DNA of 64,000 nt from Paenibacillus odorifer (GTDB lineage Bacteria; Bacillota; Bacilli; Paenibacillales; Paenibacillaceae), in NCBI RefSeq assembly GCF_000758725.1, contig NZ_CP009428.1, forward strand, positions 3,534,001 to 3,598,000. Reading direction: 5' to 3'. This document shows, one piece after another, positions 55,279-63,181 of this stretch. Position numbers and translations under genes: made by a program. Position 1 is the stretch's first letter. Each line of letters begins with the position of its first letter. The notes beneath the pieces are model-generated. The model worked only from the letters and a program-made list of their open reading frames with translations. It had not been told where the DNA came from and did no database searches.

Positions 55279-56166
55279 TTGGATTTGTTGGATAAGGATG
55301 GACTTATAGAACGCGAATTTTTGGAGCAATACAGAGCAGGGGATTACGAGCGGCCTTCAGTGACAACGGATATGGTTATTTTCACTGTGACGGAAGAGGA
55401 TGCTGACAGTTATCGCAAACTGCCGGAAAAAGAGCTACGCGTCCTCCTTATTCGCCGGGGGGCTCACCCCTTCTTGGGCAAATGGGCTCTGCCTGGCGGT
55501 TTTGTCCGGCCGAATGAGACGACTGAGCAGGCAGCAGTAAGGGAACTATGCGAGGAAACCGGTGTGGAAGACATTTATCTGGAACAGCTGTATACGTTCA
55601 GTGATATCGGGCGCGACCCACGAACCTGGGTGATAAGCTGCAGCTATATGGCTCTGATCAACAGCGACAAGTTGGAGCTTAAGGCAGGAGATGATGCAGC
55701 AGACGCCGCCTGGTTCAAGGTATCCTATCGGCCGCTGCGGGAGCAAAAAGAGCTGATTGAGGACGGATACATCAAGACGCTGGAGTACGAACTCAAACTA
55801 AGCAGTGAAGAAGAAGAACTTTCGGCGGTCGTGGCAAGGACTATGACAGCGAAGACTACATCGACTGGCACGGATTATGAGATCGTATCGAATGACGGAT
55901 TAGCCTTCGACCATGCGAAGATCATAGCATGCGCGATTGATCGGTTACGGGGAAAAGTAAATTATACCGATATTGCACTGCACTTGATGCCGATGCTTTT
56001 TACCTTGACGGAACTGCAGCAGGTGTATGAGGTAATTATGGATAAAGAGCTGTTGAAGGCGGCCTTCCGGCGTAAAGTAGCAGATCTTGTAGTGGAGACC
56101 GATCATTATACCGAAAATGCGGGGCATAGGCCATCCCGCTTATATCGGAGAAATTTGGAGGGTTAA
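55279..56166 (+). CDS. NrtR-like Nudix-winged-helix regulator/hydrolase
   Basis: 295 residues. An N-terminal Nudix domain with an intact box GGFVRPNETTEQAAVRELCE then ETGV; a C-terminal domain of about 100 residues (from LAFDHAKIIACAIDRLRG, ending AGHRPSRLYRRN) has the winged-helix pattern of NrtR, the ADP-ribose-responsive regulator of NAD metabolism. Unlike many NrtR proteins the catalytic residues look complete, so enzymatic activity is also possible. Start TTG with AAAGGAGG upstream. It follows nadR by 26 bases and precedes the NADAR gene by 2 bases, indicating one operon. Confidence 0.85.
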   Translation: MDLLDKDGLIEREFLEQYRAGDYERPSVTTDMVIFTVTEEDADSYRKLPEKELRVLLIRRGAHPFLGKWALPGGFVRPNETTEQAAVRELCEETGVEDIYLEQLYTFSDIGRDPRTWVISCSYMALINSDKLELKAGDDAADAAWFKVSYRPLREQKELIEDGYIKTLEYELKLSSEEEELSAVVARTMTAKTTSTGTDYEIVSNDGLAFDHAKIIACAIDRLRGKVNYTDIALHLMPMLFTLTELQQVYEVIMDKELLKAAFRRKVADLVVETDHYTENAGHRPSRLYRRNLEG

Positions 56167-56168
56167 CG

Positions 56169-56720
56169 ATGATTTACAATATCGATGAGTTAAGAAAAGT
56201 ATATAACGAAGGAAAAAAGTTCAAATTCGTATTTTTTTGGGGACATACACCGCCTAAGGACGGGAGCGTCGATAAAAGCTGCTTCAGCCAATGGTGGATG
56301 TGCCCGTTCACGGTAGAGGGAACGCAGTACTCCTGCGCCGAGCAGTTTATGATGGCCGAAAAGGCAAGGTTGTTCGGCGATGACGAAATGCTGGAGTCCA
56401 TCCTTAAAGCTAAGCACCCAAAAGAGATGAAGGCTTTTGGACGTGCGGTCCAAAACTTTGACAAAGATATTTGGGATAAGGAATGTTACGGTATCGTCAA
56501 AAGAGCCAGCTTGGCCAAATTTTCGCAGAATCCGAAGCTTAACGATTATCTTAACTCGACGAAGAACCGCATCCTCGTGGAGGCTAGCCCGCGGGACCGT
56601 ATTTGGGGGATCGGCATGGGCCAGTCCAATCCAGATGCGGAGAATCCCGTGAAATGGCGGGGTAGAAATCTGCTGGGGTTCGCACTGACGGAAGTGCGGG
56701 ACGAGTTGCTGCGGAGTTAG
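56169..56720 (+). CDS. NADAR family protein (YbiA-like)
   Basis: 183 residues of the NADAR superfamily (DUF1768). Typical parts are FFWGHTPPKDG at the start, FSQWW and AEQFMMAEKARLFGD, SPRDRIWGIGM and WRGRNLLGFALTEVRDEL. NADAR proteins act on N-glycosidic bonds: some remove ADP-ribose from guanine in DNA, others cleave riboflavin intermediates. In this NAD/ADP-ribose operon the first role fits better. GGAGGG ends two bases before the ATG region of translational coupling with the NrtR-like gene. Function inferred from family and neighbours. Confidence 0.9.
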   Translation: MIYNIDELRKVYNEGKKFKFVFFWGHTPPKDGSVDKSCFSQWWMCPFTVEGTQYSCAEQFMMAEKARLFGDDEMLESILKAKHPKEMKAFGRAVQNFDKDIWDKECYGIVKRASLAKFSQNPKLNDYLNSTKNRILVEASPRDRIWGIGMGQSNPDAENPVKWRGRNLLGFALTEVRDELLRS

Positions 56721-56779
56721 ATTTATACAAGATTAAGAAAATAGACATGATGAAATCAATGAAAGGATGAGGGAAGACC

Positions 56780-57028
56780 GTGAGATATACCGATTATATC
56801 CGCCTGAAAACAGGTAGATACCAATCTGTAGGAAAGTTTGGCGACAATATTTATGCATATGAGGTCCTAACGGGGGTAACCGACTCCCCGGAGTACCATC
56901 AAATATCTATGGCGGAATTCGATTCGTTTGAAACTTGGAGCCAAGAGTACATTTCCGATCTTAAAAAAATGTATGAAATCATTAACCGCCCCGTTATCTG
57001 CAGCGGCTACTTGGAGAGAGGAGCTTAA
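56780..57028 (+). CDS. small uncharacterised protein (82 residues)
   Basis: A short soluble protein (IRLKTGRYQSVGKFGDNIYA, then EFDSFETWSQEYISDLKK) without recognised domain. GTG start after AAGGATGAGGG. It is 59 bases after the NADAR gene and before a terminator, so it is probably the last gene of the NAD operon. It may be a conserved accessory of such loci, but nothing in the sequence shows what it does. Confidence 0.6.
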   Translation: MRYTDYIRLKTGRYQSVGKFGDNIYAYEVLTGVTDSPEYHQISMAEFDSFETWSQEYISDLKKMYEIINRPVICSGYLERGA

Positions 57029-57126
57029 TACTTCACTGCTTCGTGATATTTAGCTGTAAACTATATCTTCTGCTGAGATTATAGAATCGATTCTTCGGTC
57101 AGAGGACAAGAACATAGTCTCAATGG

Positions 57127-57152
57127 AAGCCGCGCTGGGCGCGGTTTTTTTT
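57127..57152 (+). terminator. rho-independent terminator
   Basis: CCGCGC and GCGCGG (57130-57135 with 57139-57144) form a compact GC stem extended by AA/TT pairs, followed by eight T. It ends the NAD/ADP-ribose operon. Confidence 0.9.
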
Positions 57153-57393
57153 ATTGGAACAAGTTCTTGTCTTTTGTTCAGGGCAAGAACTTGTGATTGC
57201 CGATTCGATGTTCTTCTAAATTTCTCGAAGCGGAAGTCCGCTGAAACGTTCATTTTTACGATATCTGTGTTTAAAGGTGGGGTTGATGCAACGATGACCG
57301 TTCATGAAAGCATCCTAGATAAGGATCCTATACATTTATTCGGCCCCTGTCCCCAATGTCACTTAATGATGATATACTTACCTCATGAATTAT

Positions 57394-57412
57394 GATATTG
57401 ATAATCAATATC
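57394..57412. promoter_or_regulatory. Fur box
   Basis: GATATTGATAATCAATATC is a 19-base inverted repeat matching the Fur consensus GATAATGATAATCATTATC at 17 positions. It lies 54 bases before the AraC-lipoprotein gene and is followed by a second short symmetry ATCAATTGAT, so iron-dependent repression of the uptake operon is expected. Confidence 0.85.
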
Positions 57413-57465
57413 AATTGATAGGTGATATATAAAATGGAAAAAGTGAGATGAGGGAGCGCAGATAG

Positions 57466-59436
57466 ATGCAAGACGAAGCAGCAGCAAGCCAGGTATTTAC
57501 ACCGGAGATGATCGATACGATGGCCCATATTTGGACACGTTCGATCATTACATTAATAGACGTGCGTTTTCAGAATGTAGCGTCCCAATACCCGTTGGAG
57601 CAGTATAAAATGCCTAGTAGCATGTTTATCTATGCATGTGGAGGAGAAGCACAAATTCAACTGAATGAAACCACATTTGGAATGGAACGCTTTGGTTTAG
57701 TTCACGGAGGGAAGGGGAGCCTGCTCAGTATTTCACCTATAGGGGAGAATGTGAAGACCTTTATGGTGTTTTATAAAGCAGAATTACCTCTTTTTTTCAA
57801 GAGGCACCTGCAGCAATTACTGGAGGAAGTGAACCCATTTGTTCAACAGTTTGGTTATACACCAAGTAATCCTATCTTGCTACTCGATTGGTTTCAACAG
57901 ATGATGAATGGCTGGAACCGCGGCAAGGCGATGGATCAGCTGCAGGCCAAAAGTTTTCTATATCAATTGATTCATGGGGTCTACAGAGATTTTGAGAGTG
58001 GTGAGATTCGGTATCTCCAGCCAGATCCGGCTTGTTCTGCCAAGATATACCTCGATAAACATTACATGCAGCCGATTATGTTTCAAGAAATTGCCGATAT
58101 GTTTGGGATCAGTGGCGGGCAATTGACGCGGCTGTTCAAAAAGAAGGAAGGCATGAGCTTACAGGAGTACCTCATTCAGAGAAGGATTGAAGCTGCCTGC
58201 CATGACTTGAAGCATACAGAAGCAACCATTAAAGAGATCGCAACAGGATCTGGTTTTGCAGATGAGAAAAATCTGTTTCGGATGTTTAAGAAGTATTACA
58301 AGATGACACCAAGTGATTATCGGAAAATAAACGCACTATCCATGCAGGTTGATGGTATTGATAATGATTCTCATTTTCTTTACTATGAGAGGGAACTAGC
58401 AGGTCTAGTCCAGTCTTATAGAGAAGGGGAATCAACCATGTTTGGAAAAGTAAGAAGTAAAGAAATGATCTTGGCGGCGGCGATGAGCTTGATGCTGTTA
58501 TTGTCGGCATGTGCGTCGGGAACGCCATCGAATAACGGGGGAACGGTAAATCCAAACCCTGCACAGACACAACAGACGACACAACCGGAAGTATCGGAGA
58601 CGAAAGCTTCAGAAGCAGTCTCGCAGACGAGAACGCTATCCACAGTAAAGGGTGACGTTAAGGTGCCTAACAACCCTCAGCGTGTTGTAGTCGATTACTT
58701 AGTGGGTGATGTGGTAGCCCTGGGTGTAACTCCTCTAGGTGTGGCGAGAGCAGCAAGGGACGGGAAAGAGGCTGTTTTTGCTAACCAGATTACAGACTCC
58801 ATTAAAATAGCTATGGAGCCGGAAGATGTCATGACTCTTGAGCCTGATCTGATCATTTTAGCATGGGGTGATGAAAATTATGAAGATTTATCCAAAATTG
58901 CCCCAACAATTTATGTCCCTTATGGTGATATGACTACAGAAGAGCGTATACATTTTATTGGCGATGTTTTGAACAAGCAGGAAGAGGCTAAGGCTGTTTT
59001 GAGTGCTTATGCCGGAAAAATCGAAGAAGCGAAGTTAGCCCTTCAGAATGCAGGTCTTTCAGACGTGACGATTACTATGGGGGAATTCAGTGATAAAAGT
59101 AACTACATCGCTGGAGCCAAACATGCGGTTGGCGAGCTTGTTTATAATGAACTTAAAATGAAGGCACCATCAAAAGTTCAAACTGATATTATTGACGCAG
59201 ATAAATATTGGGGAGATATCTCTATGGAGGTATTGGCTGCTTACATAGGGGATTATCTAATCGCTATAGGAGATACGGAAGTTCCTACTAATAATGCGGT
59301 CTGGAAATCACTACCTGCTGTGCAACATAATCGGATCATAACGGTGGGTACATCGCTATCTTGGTCCACGGATATAATGACTTCCAGTGCATTGATTGAT
59401 CATATTATCAAACAATTGCTGGCAATGCCTCAATAA
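57466..59436 (+). CDS. AraC regulator fused in frame to siderophore-binding lipoprotein
   Basis: 656 codons without a stop. Residues 1-190 are an AraC-type cupin/effector-like region; about 195-290 the AraC double HTH (MFQEIADMFGISGGQLTRLF, family end MTPSDYRK). After a linker, KVRSKEMILAAAMSLMLLLS and then ACASG form a complete lipoprotein signal with Cys349; a Ser/Thr/Gln/Pro linker and a ferri-siderophore-binding (Fe_bind/PeriplaBP_2) domain fill 390-656. An internal ATG at 58438 (codon 325) has GAAGGGGA at perfect distance. Bacillus Btr also combines AraC HTH and a FeuA-like domain, but stays in the cytosol and has no lipobox. The gene may give a regulator-sensor fusion, a free lipoprotein, or both. 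FecCD-type permeases and an ATPase follow. Confidence 0.85.
   Translation: MQDEAAASQVFTPEMIDTMAHIWTRSIITLIDVRFQNVASQYPLEQYKMPSSMFIYACGGEAQIQLNETTFGMERFGLVHGGKGSLLSISPIGENVKTFMVFYKAELPLFFKRHLQQLLEEVNPFVQQFGYTPSNPILLLDWFQQMMNGWNRGKAMDQLQAKSFLYQLIHGVYRDFESGEIRYLQPDPACSAKIYLDKHYMQPIMFQEIADMFGISGGQLTRLFKKKEGMSLQEYLIQRRIEAACHDLKHTEATIKEIATGSGFADEKNLFRMFKKYYKMTPSDYRKINALSMQVDGIDNDSHFLYYERELAGLVQSYREGESTMFGKVRSKEMILAAAMSLMLLLSACASGTPSNNGGTVNPNPAQTQQTTQPEVSETKASEAVSQTRTLSTVKGDVKVPNNPQRVVVDYLVGDVVALGVTPLGVARAARDGKEAVFANQITDSIKIAMEPEDVMTLEPDLIILAWGDENYEDLSKIAPTIYVPYGDMTTEERIHFIGDVLNKQEEAKAVLSAYAGKIEEAKLALQNAGLSDVTITMGEFSDKSNYIAGAKHAVGELVYNELKMKAPSKVQTDIIDADKYWGDISMEVLAAYIGDYLIAIGDTEVPTNNAVWKSLPAVQHNRIITVGTSLSWSTDIMTSSALIDHIIKQLLAMPQ
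58423..58440 (+). promoter_or_regulatory. internal ribosome site and start for the lipoprotein part
   Basis: GAAGGGGA (58423-58430) is seven bases before ATG 58438, which is in frame and begins MFGKVRSKEM, a normal lipoprotein N-terminus. The product 58438-59436 (332 residues) would be an ordinary substrate-binding lipoprotein for the permeases downstream. Confidence 0.6.
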
Positions 59437-59510
59437 GGGTTTTGACAAGGTATTAAGAAGTACTCCAATTTACAAATATGACTGTCAGTAGGTAAGGAAA
59501 GGAAAACGTA

Positions 59511-60536
59511 ATGAAAAACAAGCCTGAACAAAAACGCCGTGGGGCGGTGAACTTCACCATGTACATGGTGGTAGGGCTTGGATTAACGGTTCTCATGTCG
59601 GCGGCGTCGATTAGCTTCGGTGCCGCCGACATGAGGTTAGCGACTGCATGGGAGGCTATTTTCCGATTTGATCCAACGCTCACTGAGCATCAAATTATTC
59701 AAACCCTACGTCTTCCGCGTACCGTAGCCGATCTGATCGTCGGGTGCAGCCTTGCGGTATGTGGGGCTATTATGCAGGGAACGACGCGCAATCCGCTGGC
59801 CGACTCCGGGCTGATGGGGATCAGCTCTGGGGCAGCATTCGCGATTGCTCTTTGCCTGGCCTTTCTGCCGGGTTATTCGTATGGGCAGATGATGCTGTTT
59901 GCTTGTCTGGGAGCAGCGCTCGCGACCGGGATCACTTATTTCATCGCGTCACTCGGCAAGCGCGGGATGACGCCTCAGCGGCTGGTACTGGCAGGACTGT
60001 CCATCTCCATGCTATTTGGCGCACTCAGTCAGTATTTAGCGATCAATTATAACCTGGGTCGAGCATTGGCATTTTGGACGGCAGGCAGTACAGCGGGGGT
60101 CAAGTGGGGGGAATTGCTAATTATCTCACCGCTATTTGTTGGAGGTGTGCTGCTGGCGCTGATGCTATCTCCTTCTGTTACACTGCTCAGTTTGGGGGAT
60201 GATGTGGCAAGTGGACTCGGTATTCGTAGCGGACTTGTCAAGGGGTTATCGACGATTATCGTGCTCGTGCTGACTGGATTGGCTGTTGTCTTAGTTGGCC
60301 CCATCGGTTTTGTTGGTCTGATTACCCCACATATTGTGCGATACATGATCGGTGTCGACTATCGTTACATTATTCCGGCAGCTGCGCTATATGGTGCGTT
60401 GCTGACCGTGTCGGCCGATCTGGCTGGACGCTTGATCAATAAGCCGTTCGAAACACCGATTGGCATTATATTTTCTATCATTGGTGTGCCGTACTTTCTC
60501 TTCCTGGCTCGCAAGCAAAGGAGGGAAGCTGAATGA
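59511..60536 (+). CDS. FecCD-type iron-siderophore permease
   Basis: 341 residues, about nine or ten membrane helices of the FecCD/BtuC family. GTTRNPLADSGLMGISSGAA and GPIGFVGLITPHIVR are its hallmarks. It forms a channel with the next permease. AAGGAAAGGAAAA precedes the ATG. It lies 74 bases after the binding-protein part of the fusion gene and overlaps the second permease by 4 bp. Under the Fur box, it should be made when iron is low. Confidence 0.93.
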   Translation: MKNKPEQKRRGAVNFTMYMVVGLGLTVLMSAASISFGAADMRLATAWEAIFRFDPTLTEHQIIQTLRLPRTVADLIVGCSLAVCGAIMQGTTRNPLADSGLMGISSGAAFAIALCLAFLPGYSYGQMMLFACLGAALATGITYFIASLGKRGMTPQRLVLAGLSISMLFGALSQYLAINYNLGRALAFWTAGSTAGVKWGELLIISPLFVGGVLLALMLSPSVTLLSLGDDVASGLGIRSGLVKGLSTIIVLVLTGLAVVLVGPIGFVGLITPHIVRYMIGVDYRYIIPAAALYGALLTVSADLAGRLINKPFETPIGIIFSIIGVPYFLFLARKQRREAE

Positions 60537-61546
60537 TCAAGCAGCGTTATACGGTGCAAAGGGGCATAATCGTCAATATAGTGCTTATGGTGCTCATCCT
60601 TATGTTTGCTGTCATTAGCATGAATTCTGGCAAAATGAATCTTTCACCGCTAGAAGTGCTGAATGTTCTCCTGGGAAACGGTACAGACAAGCAAAATCTG
60701 ATCGTGTTCGATTTTCGCCTGCCACGAATCACACTGTCGATCTTGGTAGGTCTGGGAATGGGAGCGTCTGGGGTCGTGATGCAGAGTTTGCTGCGCAATG
60801 ACATGGCTAGTCCGGGGACGCTGGGGATTAGTTCGGGATCAGGTTTGTTTGTCCTGTTCTTTGTCGTATTCATCGCATCAACAGGAAAGGGCTCCTTTAT
60901 TGCTCTGCCACTACTGGCCTTTGTTGGCGGATTGTTGGCGGTGGGATTAATCTTCTTATTATCGTATCGCCGTGGGCGAGATATCTCACCAATCGGTTTG
61001 ATCTTAACCGGGGTCGCACTCGGAAGCGGGTATGAAGCGCTGACCACCTTCCTGACACTCAAGCTGAATGATTCGCAGATGGATTTCATGCTGCACTGGC
61101 TGGCAGGAAGCTTATGGGGCGCTGATTGGCGCTATATCTCCGTACTGGGACCATGGGTCTTGATTTTACTCGGCTATATTTTCTACAAGTCTCGCATACT
61201 CAACACCCTCCATCTGGGCAATCAGACGGCAGTAGGGCTGGGTCTTGCCGTGAAGCGGCAGTTTTTGGGGTTGTCGATCGCTGCGGTTGCTTTATCCTCT
61301 GGCAGTGTGGCCGTAGGTGGAAGCTTCTTTTTCGTTGGCTTGATCGCTCCGCATATGGCAAGAAAACTGGTCGGGCCCGATCACAAATTGCTCGTTCCCG
61401 CTGCCAGCCTGACCGGGGGATTAGTCGTGGTACTTGCTGACACGATTACGCGCACGGTTAGCCTGGGGGGAGATGTGCCGACGGGAATTGTCATTACGGT
61501 CATCAGTGTTCCGTACTTTCTTTATTTACTATCGAAGGCCAATTAG
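60533..61546 (+). CDS. FecCD-type iron-siderophore permease
   Basis: 337 residues and paralogous to the preceding permease: LLRNDMASPGTLGISSGSGL and FFVGLIAPHMARKLVGPDH correspond to the family signature and the coupling-helix region. Starts in a 4-bp overlap after GGAGGG. Forms the second half of the channel for a ferri-siderophore. Confidence 0.93.
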   Translation: MIKQRYTVQRGIIVNIVLMVLILMFAVISMNSGKMNLSPLEVLNVLLGNGTDKQNLIVFDFRLPRITLSILVGLGMGASGVVMQSLLRNDMASPGTLGISSGSGLFVLFFVVFIASTGKGSFIALPLLAFVGGLLAVGLIFLLSYRRGRDISPIGLILTGVALGSGYEALTTFLTLKLNDSQMDFMLHWLAGSLWGADWRYISVLGPWVLILLGYIFYKSRILNTLHLGNQTAVGLGLAVKRQFLGLSIAAVALSSGSVAVGGSFFFVGLIAPHMARKLVGPDHKLLVPAASLTGGLVVVLADTITRTVSLGGDVPTGIVITVISVPYFLYLLSKAN

Positions 61547-61555
61547 GAGGACGTC

Positions 61556-62413
61556 ATGGAAAGTATTACAGCGCAACAAATCGATATTGCCTATAATGAC
61601 ACGCTTATCGTACAAGAACTGGACTTGCAGATTCCGCGTGGACAGATTACCTCGATTATTGGTCCCAATGGATGCGGCAAATCAACCGTACTAAAGGCAG
61701 TTGGTCGGCTGCTTAAGACGAATAATGGTACGGTTTATCTGAATGGTGCAGATATCCGCACGCTGTCCACCAAGGAAGTGGCCAAGCAGATGGCGATTCT
61801 GCCGCAGACGCCGACCGCACCAAGCGGTTTGACGGTCGGTCAATTAGTCGCCTATGGGCGTTTTCCACATCAACGGGGCTTCGGCAAGCTCTCCAAAGAG
61901 GATAAGCAAGTAGTAGCCTGGGCCCTATCGGTTACACAGCTTACAGCGTTTGAGCATCGTGAGGTCGATACGCTATCTGGCGGTCAGCGTCAGCGCGTAT
62001 GGATTGCGATGGCTCTCGCCCAGCAAACCGATCTGATCCTGCTGGATGAACCCACCACCTATCTGGACCTGGCGCATCAGCTTGAAGTGCTGGAACTGCT
62101 CTATGAACTGAATCGCAGTCAACAGGTGACGATTGTGATGGTGCTGCATGACCTGAATCTGGCAGCACGCTTCTCCGACTATATGGTGGCGATTCGTGAG
62201 GGCCAGGTGGTGGAGCATGGTTCGCCAGAGCGTGTAATGACGGTACGAACGCTGCGTGAGGTGTTTGCCATTGATGCCGAGATTATGCTGGAACCACGAA
62301 CAGGGCGACCGGTGTATGTGACGTACGAGCTCTTGCGTGATAGTCGTAGAGAACAAGGAGTAGATCAAGGATTCCCAAAAGCTAAGGAACAGAAAGAGGC
62401 GATTGCCACTTGA
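61556..62413 (+). CDS. iron-siderophore ABC transporter ATP-binding protein
   Basis: 285 residues of the FecE/FhuC family. Walker A GPNGCGKST, signature LSGGQRQRVWIAMALAQ, Walker B LILLDEPTTYLDL, switch His VLHDLNLAAR. AGGAGG precedes the ATG, nine bases after the second permease. With the lipoprotein and the two permeases it makes a full importer. No biosynthetic siderophore genes are in the window, so a xenosiderophore may be taken up. Confidence 0.93.
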   Translation: MESITAQQIDIAYNDTLIVQELDLQIPRGQITSIIGPNGCGKSTVLKAVGRLLKTNNGTVYLNGADIRTLSTKEVAKQMAILPQTPTAPSGLTVGQLVAYGRFPHQRGFGKLSKEDKQVVAWALSVTQLTAFEHREVDTLSGGQRQRVWIAMALAQQTDLILLDEPTTYLDLAHQLEVLELLYELNRSQQVTIVMVLHDLNLAARFSDYMVAIREGQVVEHGSPERVMTVRTLREVFAIDAEIMLEPRTGRPVYVTYELLRDSRREQGVDQGFPKAKEQKEAIAT

Positions 62414-62612
62414 AAATCGCATAGCGTGTCCTCCTAGGAGCACGGAAATACTGGTGCAGTTAGGCATTGGATTTGCCGGGGTCGTGATAGCCACGATTCA
62501 ACGCGTATAGCCTTTGCTGTAGCTTCCACAAGCAACTCCATAAAAGGGGGCTATGGCTTTGTTGGGGAGGGGAGAGATAATAATAAATTACAACATATCC
62601 TAAATAAAATTC

Positions 62613-62647
62613 AAAGCCGCAGGTACCTAGCTTGCGGGCTTTTTTTA
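62613..62647 (+). terminator. rho-independent terminator
   Basis: AAAGCCGCA pairs with TGCGGGCTTT (one bulge) and the loop contains AGGTACCT; seven T follow. About 200 bases after the ATPase gene, it probably terminates the siderophore operon. Confidence 0.75.
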
Positions 62648-62965
62648 TTATTCGGAGCACTAGATTACGTGATTAATTTGAGAAAACCAGTATATATAAC
62701 TCTAAATGAAGCAAGGAGGACTATTGAAGGTATCAGAGGAATGCGCAACAAGCAGATTGCCCGGAAACTGCAGATGGGGACCGCAACACAGCAGTTGAGA
62801 AGATCAGCTGGTTCAGACTCAGGGCGCACAATCACAATAGAATCTAAACGTGGCTGAAAGCTTGGAACAGATGTATCCCGCGGTGAGGACAAATCGGGCT
62901 GAACCGTACCATAAATAGGGTGAAAAATTAGTTGTGATTGAAGTTTATATAGAGATAAAATCAAC

Positions 62966-62989
62966 CCCTAAGATGACTCTTAGGTTTTT
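62966..62989 (+). terminator. rho-independent terminator
   Basis: CCTAAGA and TCTTAGG form a perfect 7-bp stem with a TGAC loop, followed by TTTTT. Its upstream transcript is not identified. Confidence 0.65.
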
Positions 62990-63181
62990 GTATATGACTT
63001 AATACAACAATATTTACAAATTCATGATACGATATTGCTAAATTGGGAAATAGATGCTCCATATGTAAGATAGAATTAATTATTGATAGAACTGTTGAAG
63101 ATGAATCATAACAAAATGATTGATGATCAACCAAGGATGTTTACTGAAACTATTATGACTCTGTAGAATGGGGGCCACTAT

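Larger units (their letters stand above)
57029..57465. other. intergenic region before the siderophore operon
   Basis: 437 bases with the terminator at 57127 and Fur box at 57394. A 33-codon frame ending at 57395 (ATG at 57297, with a CPQC motif near its end) has only a weakly placed AAGGTGGGG ahead of it and overlaps the Fur box; coding is doubtful. Confidence 0.5.
62414..63181. other. gene-poor AT-rich stretch with possible gene remnant
   Basis: 768 bases with two terminators (62613 and 62966). Between them, 62669-62857 on the + strand is open (62 codons, MRNKQIARKLQMGTAT) and the - strand frame 62665-62964 is also open, but neither has a convincing ribosome site or recognised homology. 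A terminator following this region suggests a former + strand gene. Nothing else was recognised. Confidence 0.45.

Noticed and set aside
57123..57395. 90-codon frame with a CPQC motif before the Fur box
   Set aside because: Its first part is a terminator hairpin and its last codon overlaps the Fur box; coding is unlikely, although a shorter 33-codon peptide cannot be excluded.
62665..62964. Overlapping open frames on both strands considered as a transposase remnant
   Set aside because: No transposase motif (DDE or HTH with certainty) could be identified and there are no terminal repeats.
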